DNA from: Thermoflexales bacterium
GTDB taxonomy: Bacteria; Chloroflexota; Anaerolineae; B4-G1; DUEL01
Assembly: GCA_014360895.1 (NCBI GenBank)
Contig: JACIWQ010000013.1
Coordinates: forward strand, 1-44,112
Direction of reading: 5' to 3'
Length of the DNA stretch: 44,112 nt
Positions 26,715 to 35,777 of this stretch are shown one piece after another; position 1 is the stretch's first letter, and each line of letters opens with the position of its first letter. The position numbers and the translations under genes are program-made. The notes beneath the pieces are model-generated. The model did not search any database, was not told the DNA's origin, and saw nothing but the letters and a program-made list of their open reading frames with translations.

Positions 26715-27524
26715 TTATGCGGAGAAAAAATATCCCTTTCCCCGAACCGTGCGAACCCAAATCGGCTGGTCTGGATCCGGCTCTATCTTCTTGCGGAGCC
26801 GAAAAACAAGAGGACGAATCAGGGTTTCCGCCTCCCGTTCGGTCAGGTCCCGATAGCCCAGAACGTTCTGCGCCAGTTCGCGACAGGAGATCACGAGTTC
26901 GGGACGCTCCATCAAGTACTCCAGCAAAGCTGCCTCGTTGCCGGTCAGCGAAATCTCCTTTTCTTCTTGACTGAGGGGTTCCGCGATAATAACCACACGC
27001 TTCTCCCGGTCCAGGGTCAGACGCCCTTGACGGAGGAAACGGCCAGGGGAGATGACAACAGGGGTCTCAGCCGGCCCTTCCAGGCCCAACTGCTCCACCG
27101 CCTCGGCGATGACCCGCAGGAGATGCTCCCGGCGCATCTGTTCGCGGCGGCGATGGAGGGCGCGAGCAATAGCTTCCTCCAGCGCCCGGATGCTGTAGGG
27201 TTTCAGGAGATAATCCACTGCGCCAGCCCGCACCGCCGCGATCGCGCTATCCAGCGAGGCGTAGGCGGTCAGGATAATCACCAGCAGGTCTGGCCAAATC
27301 TGCCGGGCCTGCTGAAGGATTTCTTCGCCCCGAATATCCGGCAGCCGGAGGTCCAGAACCATCACGTCGTACGGAGCGGCCTTCAGCCGGTCCAGCGCCT
27401 CCTGCCCGGAAAGGGCGCTATCCACCCGATAGCCCATCAGCGTCAGCGCGCGGGTGAGCGCCATGCAGGTCGCCGGCTCATCATCCACAATGAGGATGCG
27501 GGCAAGAAATTCCTCCGGGCTCAT
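26715..27524 (-). CDS. OmpR-family response regulator
   Basis: ILIVDDEPATCMALTRALT, VLDLRLPDIRGEE, LLKPY; C-terminal VRTVRGKGYFFSA. Confidence 0.9.
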   Translation of the reverse strand: MSPEEFLARILIVDDEPATCMALTRALTLMGYRVDSALSGQEALDRLKAAPYDVMVLDLRLPDIRGEEILQQARQIWPDLLVIILTAYASLDSAIAAVRAGAVDYLLKPYSIRALEEAIARALHRRREQMRREHLLRVIAEAVEQLGLEGPAETPVVISPGRFLRQGRLTLDREKRVVIIAEPLSQEEKEISLTGNEAALLEYLMERPELVISCRELAQNVLGYRDLTEREAETLIRPLVFRLRKKIEPDPDQPIWVRTVRGKGYFFSA

Positions 27525-29683
27525 TCTGCGGCCCCTCCTGCGTCCGCGAGGTCGGCCCCGAAGGCGGGCGTTCCCTTCCCCACCGGCAGGGTAATGGTGA
27601 ACACGGCTCCCCCCTGAGGAGCATTGGCCGCGGCGAGGGTGCCTCCATGGCGCCGGATGATGTTCTGGGAAACAGCTAGCCCGAGGCCGGTGCCACCCTT
27701 TTTGGCGGTGATGAACGGTTCAAAAAGATGCGGCATAATCTCCGGAGAGATACCGGGGCCGGTATCGGTAAAGGTCAATATGACTTGCTGATCGCGAACG
27801 GTGGCGTGAATCTCCAGCCGCCCCCCATCCGGCATGGCGTCCACCGCGTTGAGGATGAGATTCAGAAAGACCTGGGCCAGTTGGTCCGGAGAGCCGACCA
27901 CGGCGGGCAGATCGTCCGGAATCCCCAGGGAGACCTGAATGCCGTGTTCCCGGAGCCGCCGGTCCGCCAGACTCAGCGCGTAGCGGAGGGGCTCCGTCAG
28001 ATGGACCTGGGTTTCTACTGCTCCGGGCGGGCGAGCGAAATCCAGCGCCTGTCGGGCCAGCGTCATCAGTCGCCCCACTTCCCGCCGAATCGCCTGCAGG
28101 TATTGCTCCTTCTCCTCCTCCCCCACCGGGAATTCGGTAATCAACTCCAGCATCGTCCAGATGGAATGGAGCGGGTTGTTGATCTCGTGAGCCAGGGTGG
28201 CCGCCATACGGCCCATCGCGGTCATCCGTTCGGTCTGGATCAGGAATTGTTCGGTTCGTTTCCGTTCGGTAACATCCCGGAGCAGGAAACAGAGAACGGG
28301 CTGCCCCTGATGGTAGATGCGGTTGACGACGACCTCCACGGTGATGGGTGAACCGTCCCTCCGCCGCCAGGTGCACTCGCGAGAGAGATGGGCGCCTTCC
28401 TCCAGCACACGCCGAATTTCCTCGTGCTCCCGGCACGCCTCATCCCCCAGCAGGTCGTAGAGGGTCCGTTGGCTCAACTCTTCCTCCGGGTATCCCAGCA
28501 TGCTCCGGAAGGCCGCGTTGGCTTCTATGAACCGCCTTGTTTGGCCATCCACCAGGGCAATCCCCTCGGAAGCCTGCTCCACAACGGTCCGATAGCGGGC
28601 TTCGCTCTCCGCCCGGGCCGCCTGAGCGCTCTGAATCGCCTCCAGCATTCGGTTGACCGCTTCCCCCAGCCGGGCGAGTTCGTCCCTCCCCTGCACCCGA
28701 ACCCGGCGGGAGAGGTCGCCACTGCTCCCAATAGCGTCCACTTCGGTGCTCATCCGGAGCAGACGGGAGACAGCAAACCGCTCCAGCAGCAACATGCTGA
28801 GAGCTCCGAAGAGGATCCCAATCGTCAGCAGAGAGTAGAAATAAAAGCGAATGGCATTCTCCCCCTGCCGGTAAATCGTCCGGGGCAAGCGGACCTGCAG
28901 AATCAGCGCGGGATGCCCGTGAACATCCCTCAGCAGAGCATAACCGGCCACCGTCGTGGAGTCCAAGGGGCGAACCAGGACGGATGCTTCGTCCAGAAGG
29001 GCAGCGCGGGCCAGTTGAACGTCACTCGGCATCCCAGGTTGATCCAGACGATAAACGAAGAAAGAAACCCCCAGCAAATCTGAAAGGCGCCGGATTTCCG
29101 CCGGAGAGAGGTAACGCCCCATCACCAGGGTGCCCCGGATGGGGCCTTCGTAGAGACTGGTGACAATAGGCCAGGAACTGAATAACAGAGGGCCCTCCGG
29201 CATCAAGACGATACCAGTTCGCCCTCTTGTCGGCTCATCATGATGGATAATGTCTGGATCGGCGGCCAGAAGATGAACCGCCGCCGGAACCGGAACCTCC
29301 CGACCGGCATCCGGGTCAAACGCTTTGGCGTAGACCACCCGTCCGGAAGCATGGACGAAGAGCATCAGATTCAGCCGCAGATTCGCGAAGACCGAGTCGG
29401 TCAGATTATCAGCGACGTATTCCGGATTCCCATCCTCCACAAACCGATAGATCTCGTCCCAGGGTGCCCAATCTTCCGCCCGCGTATCTAGGTCCTCCAG
29501 TTCGTTCCGGAGAACGGTAACGGCCCGGCGGGTTTCTTCCTCCACCTCCTGATGTTCCAACTGGGAGAACTGCCGGTTCAGGGTGGTGGAGAAAAAGAGG
29601 TAGAGGACCGTAATCATACCTGCGGTCACCAGAATCACCAGCACGGCCGTTTTGAAGCGCAGGGACACCGGCTCACCCTCCAC
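27521..29683 (-). CDS. sensor histidine kinase (CHASE4-like, HAMP, PAS, HisKA, HATPase)
   Basis: WAPWDEIYRFVEDGNPEYV (CHASE4-like); TLAHEINNPLHSIW; GTGLGLAVSQNIIRRHGG; overlaps RR. Confidence 0.92.
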   Translation of the reverse strand: MEGEPVSLRFKTAVLVILVTAGMITVLYLFFSTTLNRQFSQLEHQEVEEETRRAVTVLRNELEDLDTRAEDWAPWDEIYRFVEDGNPEYVADNLTDSVFANLRLNLMLFVHASGRVVYAKAFDPDAGREVPVPAAVHLLAADPDIIHHDEPTRGRTGIVLMPEGPLLFSSWPIVTSLYEGPIRGTLVMGRYLSPAEIRRLSDLLGVSFFVYRLDQPGMPSDVQLARAALLDEASVLVRPLDSTTVAGYALLRDVHGHPALILQVRLPRTIYRQGENAIRFYFYSLLTIGILFGALSMLLLERFAVSRLLRMSTEVDAIGSSGDLSRRVRVQGRDELARLGEAVNRMLEAIQSAQAARAESEARYRTVVEQASEGIALVDGQTRRFIEANAAFRSMLGYPEEELSQRTLYDLLGDEACREHEEIRRVLEEGAHLSRECTWRRRDGSPITVEVVVNRIYHQGQPVLCFLLRDVTERKRTEQFLIQTERMTAMGRMAATLAHEINNPLHSIWTMLELITEFPVGEEEKEQYLQAIRREVGRLMTLARQALDFARPPGAVETQVHLTEPLRYALSLADRRLREHGIQVSLGIPDDLPAVVGSPDQLAQVFLNLILNAVDAMPDGGRLEIHATVRDQQVILTFTDTGPGISPEIMPHLFEPFITAKKGGTGLGLAVSQNIIRRHGGTLAAANAPQGGAVFTITLPVGKGTPAFGADLADAGGAAE

Positions 29684-30557
29684 CCGTAGCTACGGCGACG
29701 GCCACGGCGTACTCCCGCTCGTGGGAGAGGCTGACGGCCCATTGGGTCAGGCCCAGTTGGGCGGCCCGCCGGGCCGCCCATCCGTGCAGGTAGACCTCCG
29801 GACGGCCCCGCCAGTCCCCCAGAATCTCCACCTCGTGCCATTCCACCCCGTCGGGCGCCAAGATGCGCATGCCCACCCCCAGCGCTTTGGCAACAGCCTC
29901 TTTGGCCGCAAACCGGGTTGCCAATTCCGGCACCCGCCCCCGGCTGTAGATGACCTCTGCCGGCGTGAAGACCCGGCGCAGGAAGCGCTCTCCGTAGCGG
30001 TTCAGCGCCCGCTCCACGCGGGGAATCTCAATCAGGTCCACCCCCACCGCCAGGGCCGGGACCGGCGACCTTCCTTCCCGAACGGGGGCCGGTACGGTTT
30101 CCGGGGGCGGGGTGATGGCGCGCCGGTAGTGGACGTTCCGCCCCACCTCCTCAAACCCCAGGGCCCGATGGGCCTGCTGCCCGGCCTCGTTGCGAATGTC
30201 CGCGTCGGAGGCCAGTTCCCGGCACCCGCGCGCGCGGGCCCATTCCTCCGCCGCACCCATCAGGGCACGTCCGATGCCCCGGCCGCGCGCGCGTTCGTCC
30301 ACGAACCAGCTCTCAATGTAGCCCACCGGGCGACTGCTGCAGCCTTCGGCGCAGGACCGCAGCGAGACCTCCACAAATCCGTTCAGCCGGCCCTCGTCGT
30401 CCACGCTGACGAAAACAGCATGCCCTTCGGAGTCCGCCAGGATGGCTTCCATCTCCGCCAGATGCTCGGGGAGAGGAGGGTCGGGCCAGAGTTTCCGGCG
30501 AAGAGCCAGCCACTGATCGGTATCAGCAGGAGATAGAGAGCGGATGGTCATCAGCAT
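29673..30557 (-). CDS. AAC(6')-like GNAT acetyltransferase fused to holo-ACP synthase (AcpS)
   Basis: GFVEVSLRS...ESWFVDERARGRGIGRALMGAAEEWARARGCRELASDADIRN + VGVDLIEIPRVERAL...RFAAKEAVAKALG in one open frame. Confidence 0.87.
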   Translation of the reverse strand: MLMTIRSLSPADTDQWLALRRKLWPDPPLPEHLAEMEAILADSEGHAVFVSVDDEGRLNGFVEVSLRSCAEGCSSRPVGYIESWFVDERARGRGIGRALMGAAEEWARARGCRELASDADIRNEAGQQAHRALGFEEVGRNVHYRRAITPPPETVPAPVREGRSPVPALAVGVDLIEIPRVERALNRYGERFLRRVFTPAEVIYSRGRVPELATRFAAKEAVAKALGVGMRILAPDGVEWHEVEILGDWRGRPEVYLHGWAARRAAQLGLTQWAVSLSHEREYAVAVAVATGGG

Positions 30558-30563
30558 TGGGTG

Positions 30564-30760
30564 GAATAGACAGGATTTACGGGATTAACAAGATTTAATA
30601 ACAGACAGGATTAACACGATTAAAAAGGTTTAATAAAAGACAGGATTAACAAGATTAACGAGGTTCAATAAAAGACAGGATTAACAAGATTAACAAGGTT
30701 TAACAAAAGACAGGATTAACAATTTTCAATCTTGTAAATCCTGTTCATCCTGTCTATTCA
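30564..30760. repeat. four 35-bp tandem units flanked by inverted arms
   Basis: Units start 30569, 30604, 30639, 30674 (gacaggattaacaagattaacaaggtttaataaaa) plus partial unit at 30709; arms gaatagacaggatttacgggattaacaagatt / aatcttgtaaatcctgttcatcctgtctattc. Confidence 0.92.
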
Positions 30761-32029
30761 TCCCTCGGGTGGGCCGGCCAGGGCCAGGACGTAGGCGTCG
30801 GGGTTCAGGAAGCGCTGCGCGGCCGCCAGCACCCGCTCCGGGGTGATGGCCCGGATCAGGTCGCCGTAGCGCTGCAGGTAATCCAGCCCCAGGCCGTACC
30901 GCTCCATATCCAGGATGGCCGCCGCGACGCCCTCGTTGGTCTCCAGCCGCAGGGGAAGGCTTCCCACCAGGAAAGACTGACTGTCGGCCAGTTCCTCCGG
31001 CGGCACCGGCTCCCGGGAGATGCGGCGGATTTCGGCCCGGATGCTCTCCAGGGCCCGCTCCACGTTGGCCGGATTCACCCCGGCGATGACGGTCCAGGGG
31101 CCGGGCCCCCTACCCCCCTCTATCCGGCTGTAGGAGTAATAGGCCAGCCCCTGCTCGTCCCGGACCTTATCGCCCAGGCGTCCCATCATCCCGAAGACGC
31201 CCAGGACGGTATTGCAGAGCAGCGCGTCCAGAAAAGCCGGGTCGGTGCGGGCGGGGCCGGGGTAGCCCAGGACGATGTCCGTCTGGGTCTTGCCGGGGAT
31301 GGGGACGAATTTCTGTCGGACCTCCTCCGGTGGGGAGACGGGCGGGGACGGGGCGCGCTGGGGGGCGGGACCGTTCCAATCGCCGAAAGCGCGCTCTATG
31401 AGGTCTACTGCCTCCGTCGCCTGTACGGCCCCCACGACGGTGATGACCATGCCCCGGGGCGTGTAGTGGGCCCGGTAGAAGGCGGCCAGGTCGTCGGCGG
31501 TCAGCGGGGAGACGGTCTCTATGTACCCGTTCACACTGCGGCCATACGGATGGCCGGGCGGGTAGGCCAGTTCCCGGAAGGTGAGCGAGGCCATGCGGCG
31601 GGTATCGTGGGCCCGCTCCTCCAAGTCGGTGATGATTTCCCCGCGCAGTTTGTCCACCTCCTGGGGCGGGAAGGTGGGATGACGGAGGACGTCCGCCAGA
31701 ACGTCCAGGATGCGGGGGAGGTCCTCGGCCAGACATTTGATACCGAATCCGGTATCGTAGACCCCGGCGGAGACGCCGATGGAGGCCCCTACCGACTCCA
31801 CCTCTTCGTAAATCTGATCAAAGGTACGATGGACGGTGCCCCGGGTGAGGGCGGAGGCGGTGAAAGAGGCCAGGCCGGCCTGTTGAGGCGTCTCGTCGCA
31901 GGAGCCGGCCTCCAGATAGCCGCTGACGACCACCGTGGGGTTGGTGAAGTTCTCCCGCGCCAGGAGGACTATACCGTTGGGGAATTCGTGGCGGAGAATG
32001 TCTTCGGGACCGGGGATAGACATAGGCAC
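30758..32029 (-). CDS. M16 peptidase-fold protein lacking HxxEH
   Basis: LPNGIVLL-like N-terminus, TFPPQEVDKLRGEII, LGVFGMMGRLGDKVRDEQGLAYYSYS; expected HFLEH position reads SFTAS. Confidence 0.82.
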   Translation of the reverse strand: MPMSIPGPEDILRHEFPNGIVLLARENFTNPTVVVSGYLEAGSCDETPQQAGLASFTASALTRGTVHRTFDQIYEEVESVGASIGVSAGVYDTGFGIKCLAEDLPRILDVLADVLRHPTFPPQEVDKLRGEIITDLEERAHDTRRMASLTFRELAYPPGHPYGRSVNGYIETVSPLTADDLAAFYRAHYTPRGMVITVVGAVQATEAVDLIERAFGDWNGPAPQRAPSPPVSPPEEVRQKFVPIPGKTQTDIVLGYPGPARTDPAFLDALLCNTVLGVFGMMGRLGDKVRDEQGLAYYSYSRIEGGRGPGPWTVIAGVNPANVERALESIRAEIRRISREPVPPEELADSQSFLVGSLPLRLETNEGVAAAILDMERYGLGLDYLQRYGDLIRAITPERVLAAAQRFLNPDAYVLALAGPPEG

Positions 32030-32045
32030 TCCGAGAAAGGGAAGG

Positions 32046-32080
32046 TGTTTGTGACGGCGGCTCCGCCGCCGTCACAAACA
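32046..32080. repeat. perfect 16-bp-arm hairpin
   Basis: tgtttgtgacggcggc-tcc-gccgccgtcacaaaca between livF and the M16 gene. Confidence 0.9.
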
Positions 32081-32094
32081 TCCTCCCGTCCATT

Positions 32095-32817
32095 TTACCC
32101 ACCCAAATACGCTTCCTTCACCCGGGGGTTATCCATCAGTTCCTGCGACGTGCCCGCCAGGGCGATGGTGCCGGTCTCCAGGACGTAGCCCCGGTGGGCC
32201 AGTTTGAGGGCCTGACGGGCGTTCTGCTCCACCAGCAGGATGGTGGTCCCGGCGGCGTTGATTTCCCGCAGGACGTCAAAAATCTCCCGCACCAGCACCG
32301 GTGCCAACCCCATGGACGGCTCGTCCAGGAGCATCAGCCGCCCGCCCCGCATCAGCGCCCGTCCCACCGCCAGCATCTGCTGCTCGCCGCCGGAGAGGGT
32401 GCCGGCCAACTGGTTCCGCCGCTCCGCCAGCCGGGGGAAGAGAGAGAAGACCCGCTCGTAAGCCTGCTGAATCTCCTTCGGGTCCTTTCGCCCCCAGGTA
32501 GCCAGTTTCAGGTTCTCCTGCACCGTCAGGTTGGCGAAAATCCCCCGCCCCTCCGGCACGTGAGAGATGCCCATAGCTGTTACCTCGTGGGGTGGGACCG
32601 CGCGCAGGTCCACGCCCTCAAAGATAATGCTCCCCTGCTGGATCGGCACCAGGCGGGAGATGGCCCGCAGGGTGGTGGACTTCCCCGCCCCGTTGGCGCC
32701 GATCAGGGTGACAATCTCCCCCCGCCGTACCTCAAAGGAAATCCCCTTGAGCGCGCGAATCACCCCGTAGGAGACATGCAGGTCCTGCACGGAGAGTACC
32801 ACGTCGTCCGTCGTCAT
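32095..32817 (-). CDS. livF: branched-chain amino acid ABC transporter ATP-binding protein
   Basis: GANGAGKSTTLRAISRLV, LSGGEQQMLAVGRALM. Confidence 0.94.
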   Translation of the reverse strand: MTTDDVVLSVQDLHVSYGVIRALKGISFEVRRGEIVTLIGANGAGKSTTLRAISRLVPIQQGSIIFEGVDLRAVPPHEVTAMGISHVPEGRGIFANLTVQENLKLATWGRKDPKEIQQAYERVFSLFPRLAERRNQLAGTLSGGEQQMLAVGRALMRGGRLMLLDEPSMGLAPVLVREIFDVLREINAAGTTILLVEQNARQALKLAHRGYVLETGTIALAGTSQELMDNPRVKEAYLGG

Positions 32818-33584
32818 GCGACTGCCTCCTCCCCCAGGTAGGCTTCAATCACGCGGGGGTTGTTCTGGATTTCCGCCGGGGTGCCCTCGGCGATGGTCTC
32901 GCCGAAGTCCAGCACCTTGATCCGCTCACAGATGCCCATCACCACCCGCATCTGGTGCTCAATCAGGATGATGGTCAGGTCAAACCGCCGCCGAATCCAC
33001 TGGATGAGGTCCATCAACTCGGCAATCTCGCCCGGGTTCATCCCGGCCGCCGGCTCATCCAGGAGCAACAGACGCGGCTCCGTCGCCAGCGCGCGGGCAA
33101 TCTCCAGGCGGCGCTGCAGGCCGTAGGGGAGGCTGGACGCCACCCAGGTGGCCTGCTCCGAAAGCCCCATCAGGTCCAGAAGTTCCAGGGCCCGCTCCCG
33201 GGTCTGGGCCTCCTCCCGCACGTACTTGGGCAGGCGGAACATCGCTGCCGGAACCCCGTAGGACATCCGGGCGAAGCGCGCGATGCGGACGTTATCCAGC
33301 ACGCTCAGATTCTTGAAGAGGCGAATAGTCTGGAAGGTCCGGGCGATGCCCAGGGAGACAATCTGGTCGGACCGTTTGCCCACCAGATTGTGTCCGTTGA
33401 AGAGAATTTCCCCCTCGGTAGGGCGATAGACGCCGGTAATGAGGTTGAAGACCGTCGTCTTGCCCGCGCCGTTGGGGCCGATAATGCCGACCAGTTCCCC
33501 CGGCTCCAGGTCCAGGTTGAAGTCGTGGACGGCGCGCAGGCCGCCGAAGTAGTGGGTGAGTCCCCGAATCTGCAACACCGGCAT
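32814..33584 (-). CDS. livG: branched-chain amino acid ABC transporter ATP-binding protein
   Basis: [55 protein letters not shown]. Confidence 0.94.
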   Translation of the reverse strand: MPVLQIRGLTHYFGGLRAVHDFNLDLEPGELVGIIGPNGAGKTTVFNLITGVYRPTEGEILFNGHNLVGKRSDQIVSLGIARTFQTIRLFKNLSVLDNVRIARFARMSYGVPAAMFRLPKYVREEAQTRERALELLDLMGLSEQATWVASSLPYGLQRRLEIARALATEPRLLLLDEPAAGMNPGEIAELMDLIQWIRRRFDLTIILIEHQMRVVMGICERIKVLDFGETIAEGTPAEIQNNPRVIEAYLGEEAVA

Positions 33585-33595
33585 ATATCCCTCCG

Positions 33596-34702
33596 TCAAT
33601 CCGAGGATCCGCCGACCGGAGCCGGTGCGGCGACGGCTTCTCCCTTCCGCCGAATCCGTTCCATCAGCGCCGCGAGGGTCTCTACCCGCTCCTCCCGGGG
33701 GACCAGGAACCGCCACTCCTGCATCCCCATAATCCCCCGAGGCCGGAAAATCATCAGCAGGACCAGCAGCAGCGGGCCGACCACCCACCGCCAGACCTGC
33801 AGCGGTCGCAGCAACTCCAGCAGGACCGTGTAGACGGTCGCGCCCAGAATGGAACCACCCAGGCTGCCGATGCCGCCCAGATACACCATCACCAGCACGT
33901 CCGTGGACTTCAGGATGGAGAAGGAGCGGGGATTGATGAACTGAATGATATGGGCAAAGAGCCCCCCGGCGATTCCGGCGAAGAAGGCGGCGACGACAAA
34001 AACGGTGATTTTCACCTTCCGGGTATCCACGCTGACCAGCGAGGAAGCAATCTCATCTTCCCGGATGGAGAGCGTGCCCCGTCCGAAGTTGGAATAGACC
34101 AGATTGCGCAAGAGATAAATAGTGATGACGACCCAGACATAGACCCACGCGACGGAGGTCAACTTCTGCATCCCCATAAAGCCCCGGGGGCCGCCGATGG
34201 CGTCTATGTTCTCCAGGACGCTCTTGACAATCATATTCCATGCCAGCGTGACGATAGCCAGATAGTCGCCCCGGGTGCGGAAAGAGGGGAAGGCGATGAC
34301 CAGGCCCGTCAGACCGGCCGCCAGTCCGCCGACGAGCAGAGCGACGGGGAAGAGGTAGGGAATGTACTCCCCCCACCCCCAGCGGGGAAAGACCCAAACC
34401 GTCAAGATGGAAGCGACGTAGGCACCCACCGCCATAAACCCGGCATGGCCTACGGAGAACTCTCCCATGTACCCGTTCACCAGATTGAGGCTGGCCGCCA
34501 GGATAATGTTGATGCCCACATAAATGAGCACCTGCTGCCAGTAGAGGTTGATGAAAGCGGGAGAGAACAGGGCGACGATGAAAAAGATGACCAGCAGTAC
34601 CGGCATAGTCCAGCGGCGGACGGACGGGGGGAGAGATTCGTACGCGGCGCGCAGCGGTGCCAGGATGCGAGAGAGGAAGGAGAACGACGGTTGTTTCATC
34701 AT
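33596..34702 (-). CDS. livM: branched-chain amino acid ABC transporter permease
   Basis: INLYWQQVLIYVGINIILAASLNLVNGYMGEFSVGHAGFMAVGAY. Confidence 0.94.
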   Translation of the reverse strand: MMKQPSFSFLSRILAPLRAAYESLPPSVRRWTMPVLLVIFFIVALFSPAFINLYWQQVLIYVGINIILAASLNLVNGYMGEFSVGHAGFMAVGAYVASILTVWVFPRWGWGEYIPYLFPVALLVGGLAAGLTGLVIAFPSFRTRGDYLAIVTLAWNMIVKSVLENIDAIGGPRGFMGMQKLTSVAWVYVWVVITIYLLRNLVYSNFGRGTLSIREDEIASSLVSVDTRKVKITVFVVAAFFAGIAGGLFAHIIQFINPRSFSILKSTDVLVMVYLGGIGSLGGSILGATVYTVLLELLRPLQVWRWVVGPLLLVLLMIFRPRGIMGMQEWRFLVPREERVETLAALMERIRRKGEAVAAPAPVGGSSD

Positions 34703-34712
34703 GCCGGCCTCC

Positions 34713-35618
34713 TCACACTTTTTGCGCCACCGGGCGGCCCAGGATGCCGTAGGGGCGGAAGATGAGCAGGACCAGGAGCAATGAGAAGGCGACGAAGTCC
34801 CGGTAGGTAGAAGCGGGGAGGATGACCGGGGTGAAAATCTCCACAAATCCCAAGATATAGCCGCCGAGCATTGCTCCGCGAATATTGCCAATCCCGCCAA
34901 CGACGGCGGAGATGAAGGCCCACCAGCCAATACGGATGCCCATATACGGGTCCACCGTGTAGACCATCCCGAAGAGCGTCCCGCCGATGGCGGCGATGGA
35001 GGCGCCGATGGCGAAGGTAATAGAGATGATGCGGTCCACCGGCACGCCCATCAGCGGGGCAGTGAACTTATCCCAGGAAACGGCCCTCATCGCCATCCCC
35101 ACCATCGTCCGGCGCACGATGGTATCCAGAAGCAACATCACCACGGCGGAGACGGCGATGATGACAATCTGGACGTTGGAGAACGCAACGCCGCCCACGG
35201 TGAACGTCTGCACGGGGAAGAATTTGGGCAGGAAGCGAGGGTCGGGCCCGATGGTCGCCAGGGTGAAGTTTTCCAGGAAGAGGCCCACCCCCAGGGCAGT
35301 GATGACGGCGGAGACGCGCGGCGCCTGGCGCAACGGCTTGTAGGCGAACCGCTCAATCAGCACGGCCAGCAATGCGGTGGCGAACATCGCGGCCAGCATG
35401 GTCAGCACGAAGACGACGATGCCGGGAAGGTGGAGGAGTTGGCTCATCAGCGCCGTACCGACAAAGAACGCCACATACGTGCTGACCATAAAAATGTCGC
35501 CGTGGGCGAAGTTGATGAGGGTGATGATGCCGTAGACCATCGTGTAGCCCAGGGCGATGAGGGCATAGACACTGCCCAGTTGAAGGGCGTTCAGGACCTG
35601 TTGGATCAGGGTTTGCAT
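34713..35618 (-). CDS. livH: branched-chain amino acid ABC transporter permease
   Basis: QQVLNALQLGSVYALIALGYTMVYGIITLINFAHGDIFMV. Confidence 0.95.
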   Translation of the reverse strand: MQTLIQQVLNALQLGSVYALIALGYTMVYGIITLINFAHGDIFMVSTYVAFFVGTALMSQLLHLPGIVVFVLTMLAAMFATALLAVLIERFAYKPLRQAPRVSAVITALGVGLFLENFTLATIGPDPRFLPKFFPVQTFTVGGVAFSNVQIVIIAVSAVVMLLLDTIVRRTMVGMAMRAVSWDKFTAPLMGVPVDRIISITFAIGASIAAIGGTLFGMVYTVDPYMGIRIGWWAFISAVVGGIGNIRGAMLGGYILGFVEIFTPVILPASTYRDFVAFSLLLVLLIFRPYGILGRPVAQKV

Positions 35619-35666
35619 GGGTGGCTTGCCCCCTTTGGAAAGGATACCCGCTCGTCCCAATTGGGA

Positions 35667-35696
35667 GGGGGAGAAGGGAGGATTCCCCTCTCCCCC
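35667..35696. repeat. hairpin in livK-livH intergenic region
   Basis: gggggaga-a-ggga-ggat-tccc-c-tctccccc. Confidence 0.7.
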
Positions 35697-35732
35697 CGGA
35701 GAGTCCCCGTATGCCCGCCCCAATTCAGGAAT

Positions 35733-35763
35733 GTGCCGGGCACTTCTGGAGAGTGCCCGGCAC
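35733..35763. repeat. perfect 12-bp hairpin just downstream of livK
   Basis: gtgccgggcact-tctggag-agtgcccggcac. Confidence 0.85.
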
Positions 35764-35777
35764 CTCGTGTGGTCATC

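Noticed and set aside
30564-30760. 35-bp tandem units as a CRISPR array
   Set aside because: Units are contiguous with no unique spacers, no cas genes are nearby, and the array is closed by an inverted arm.
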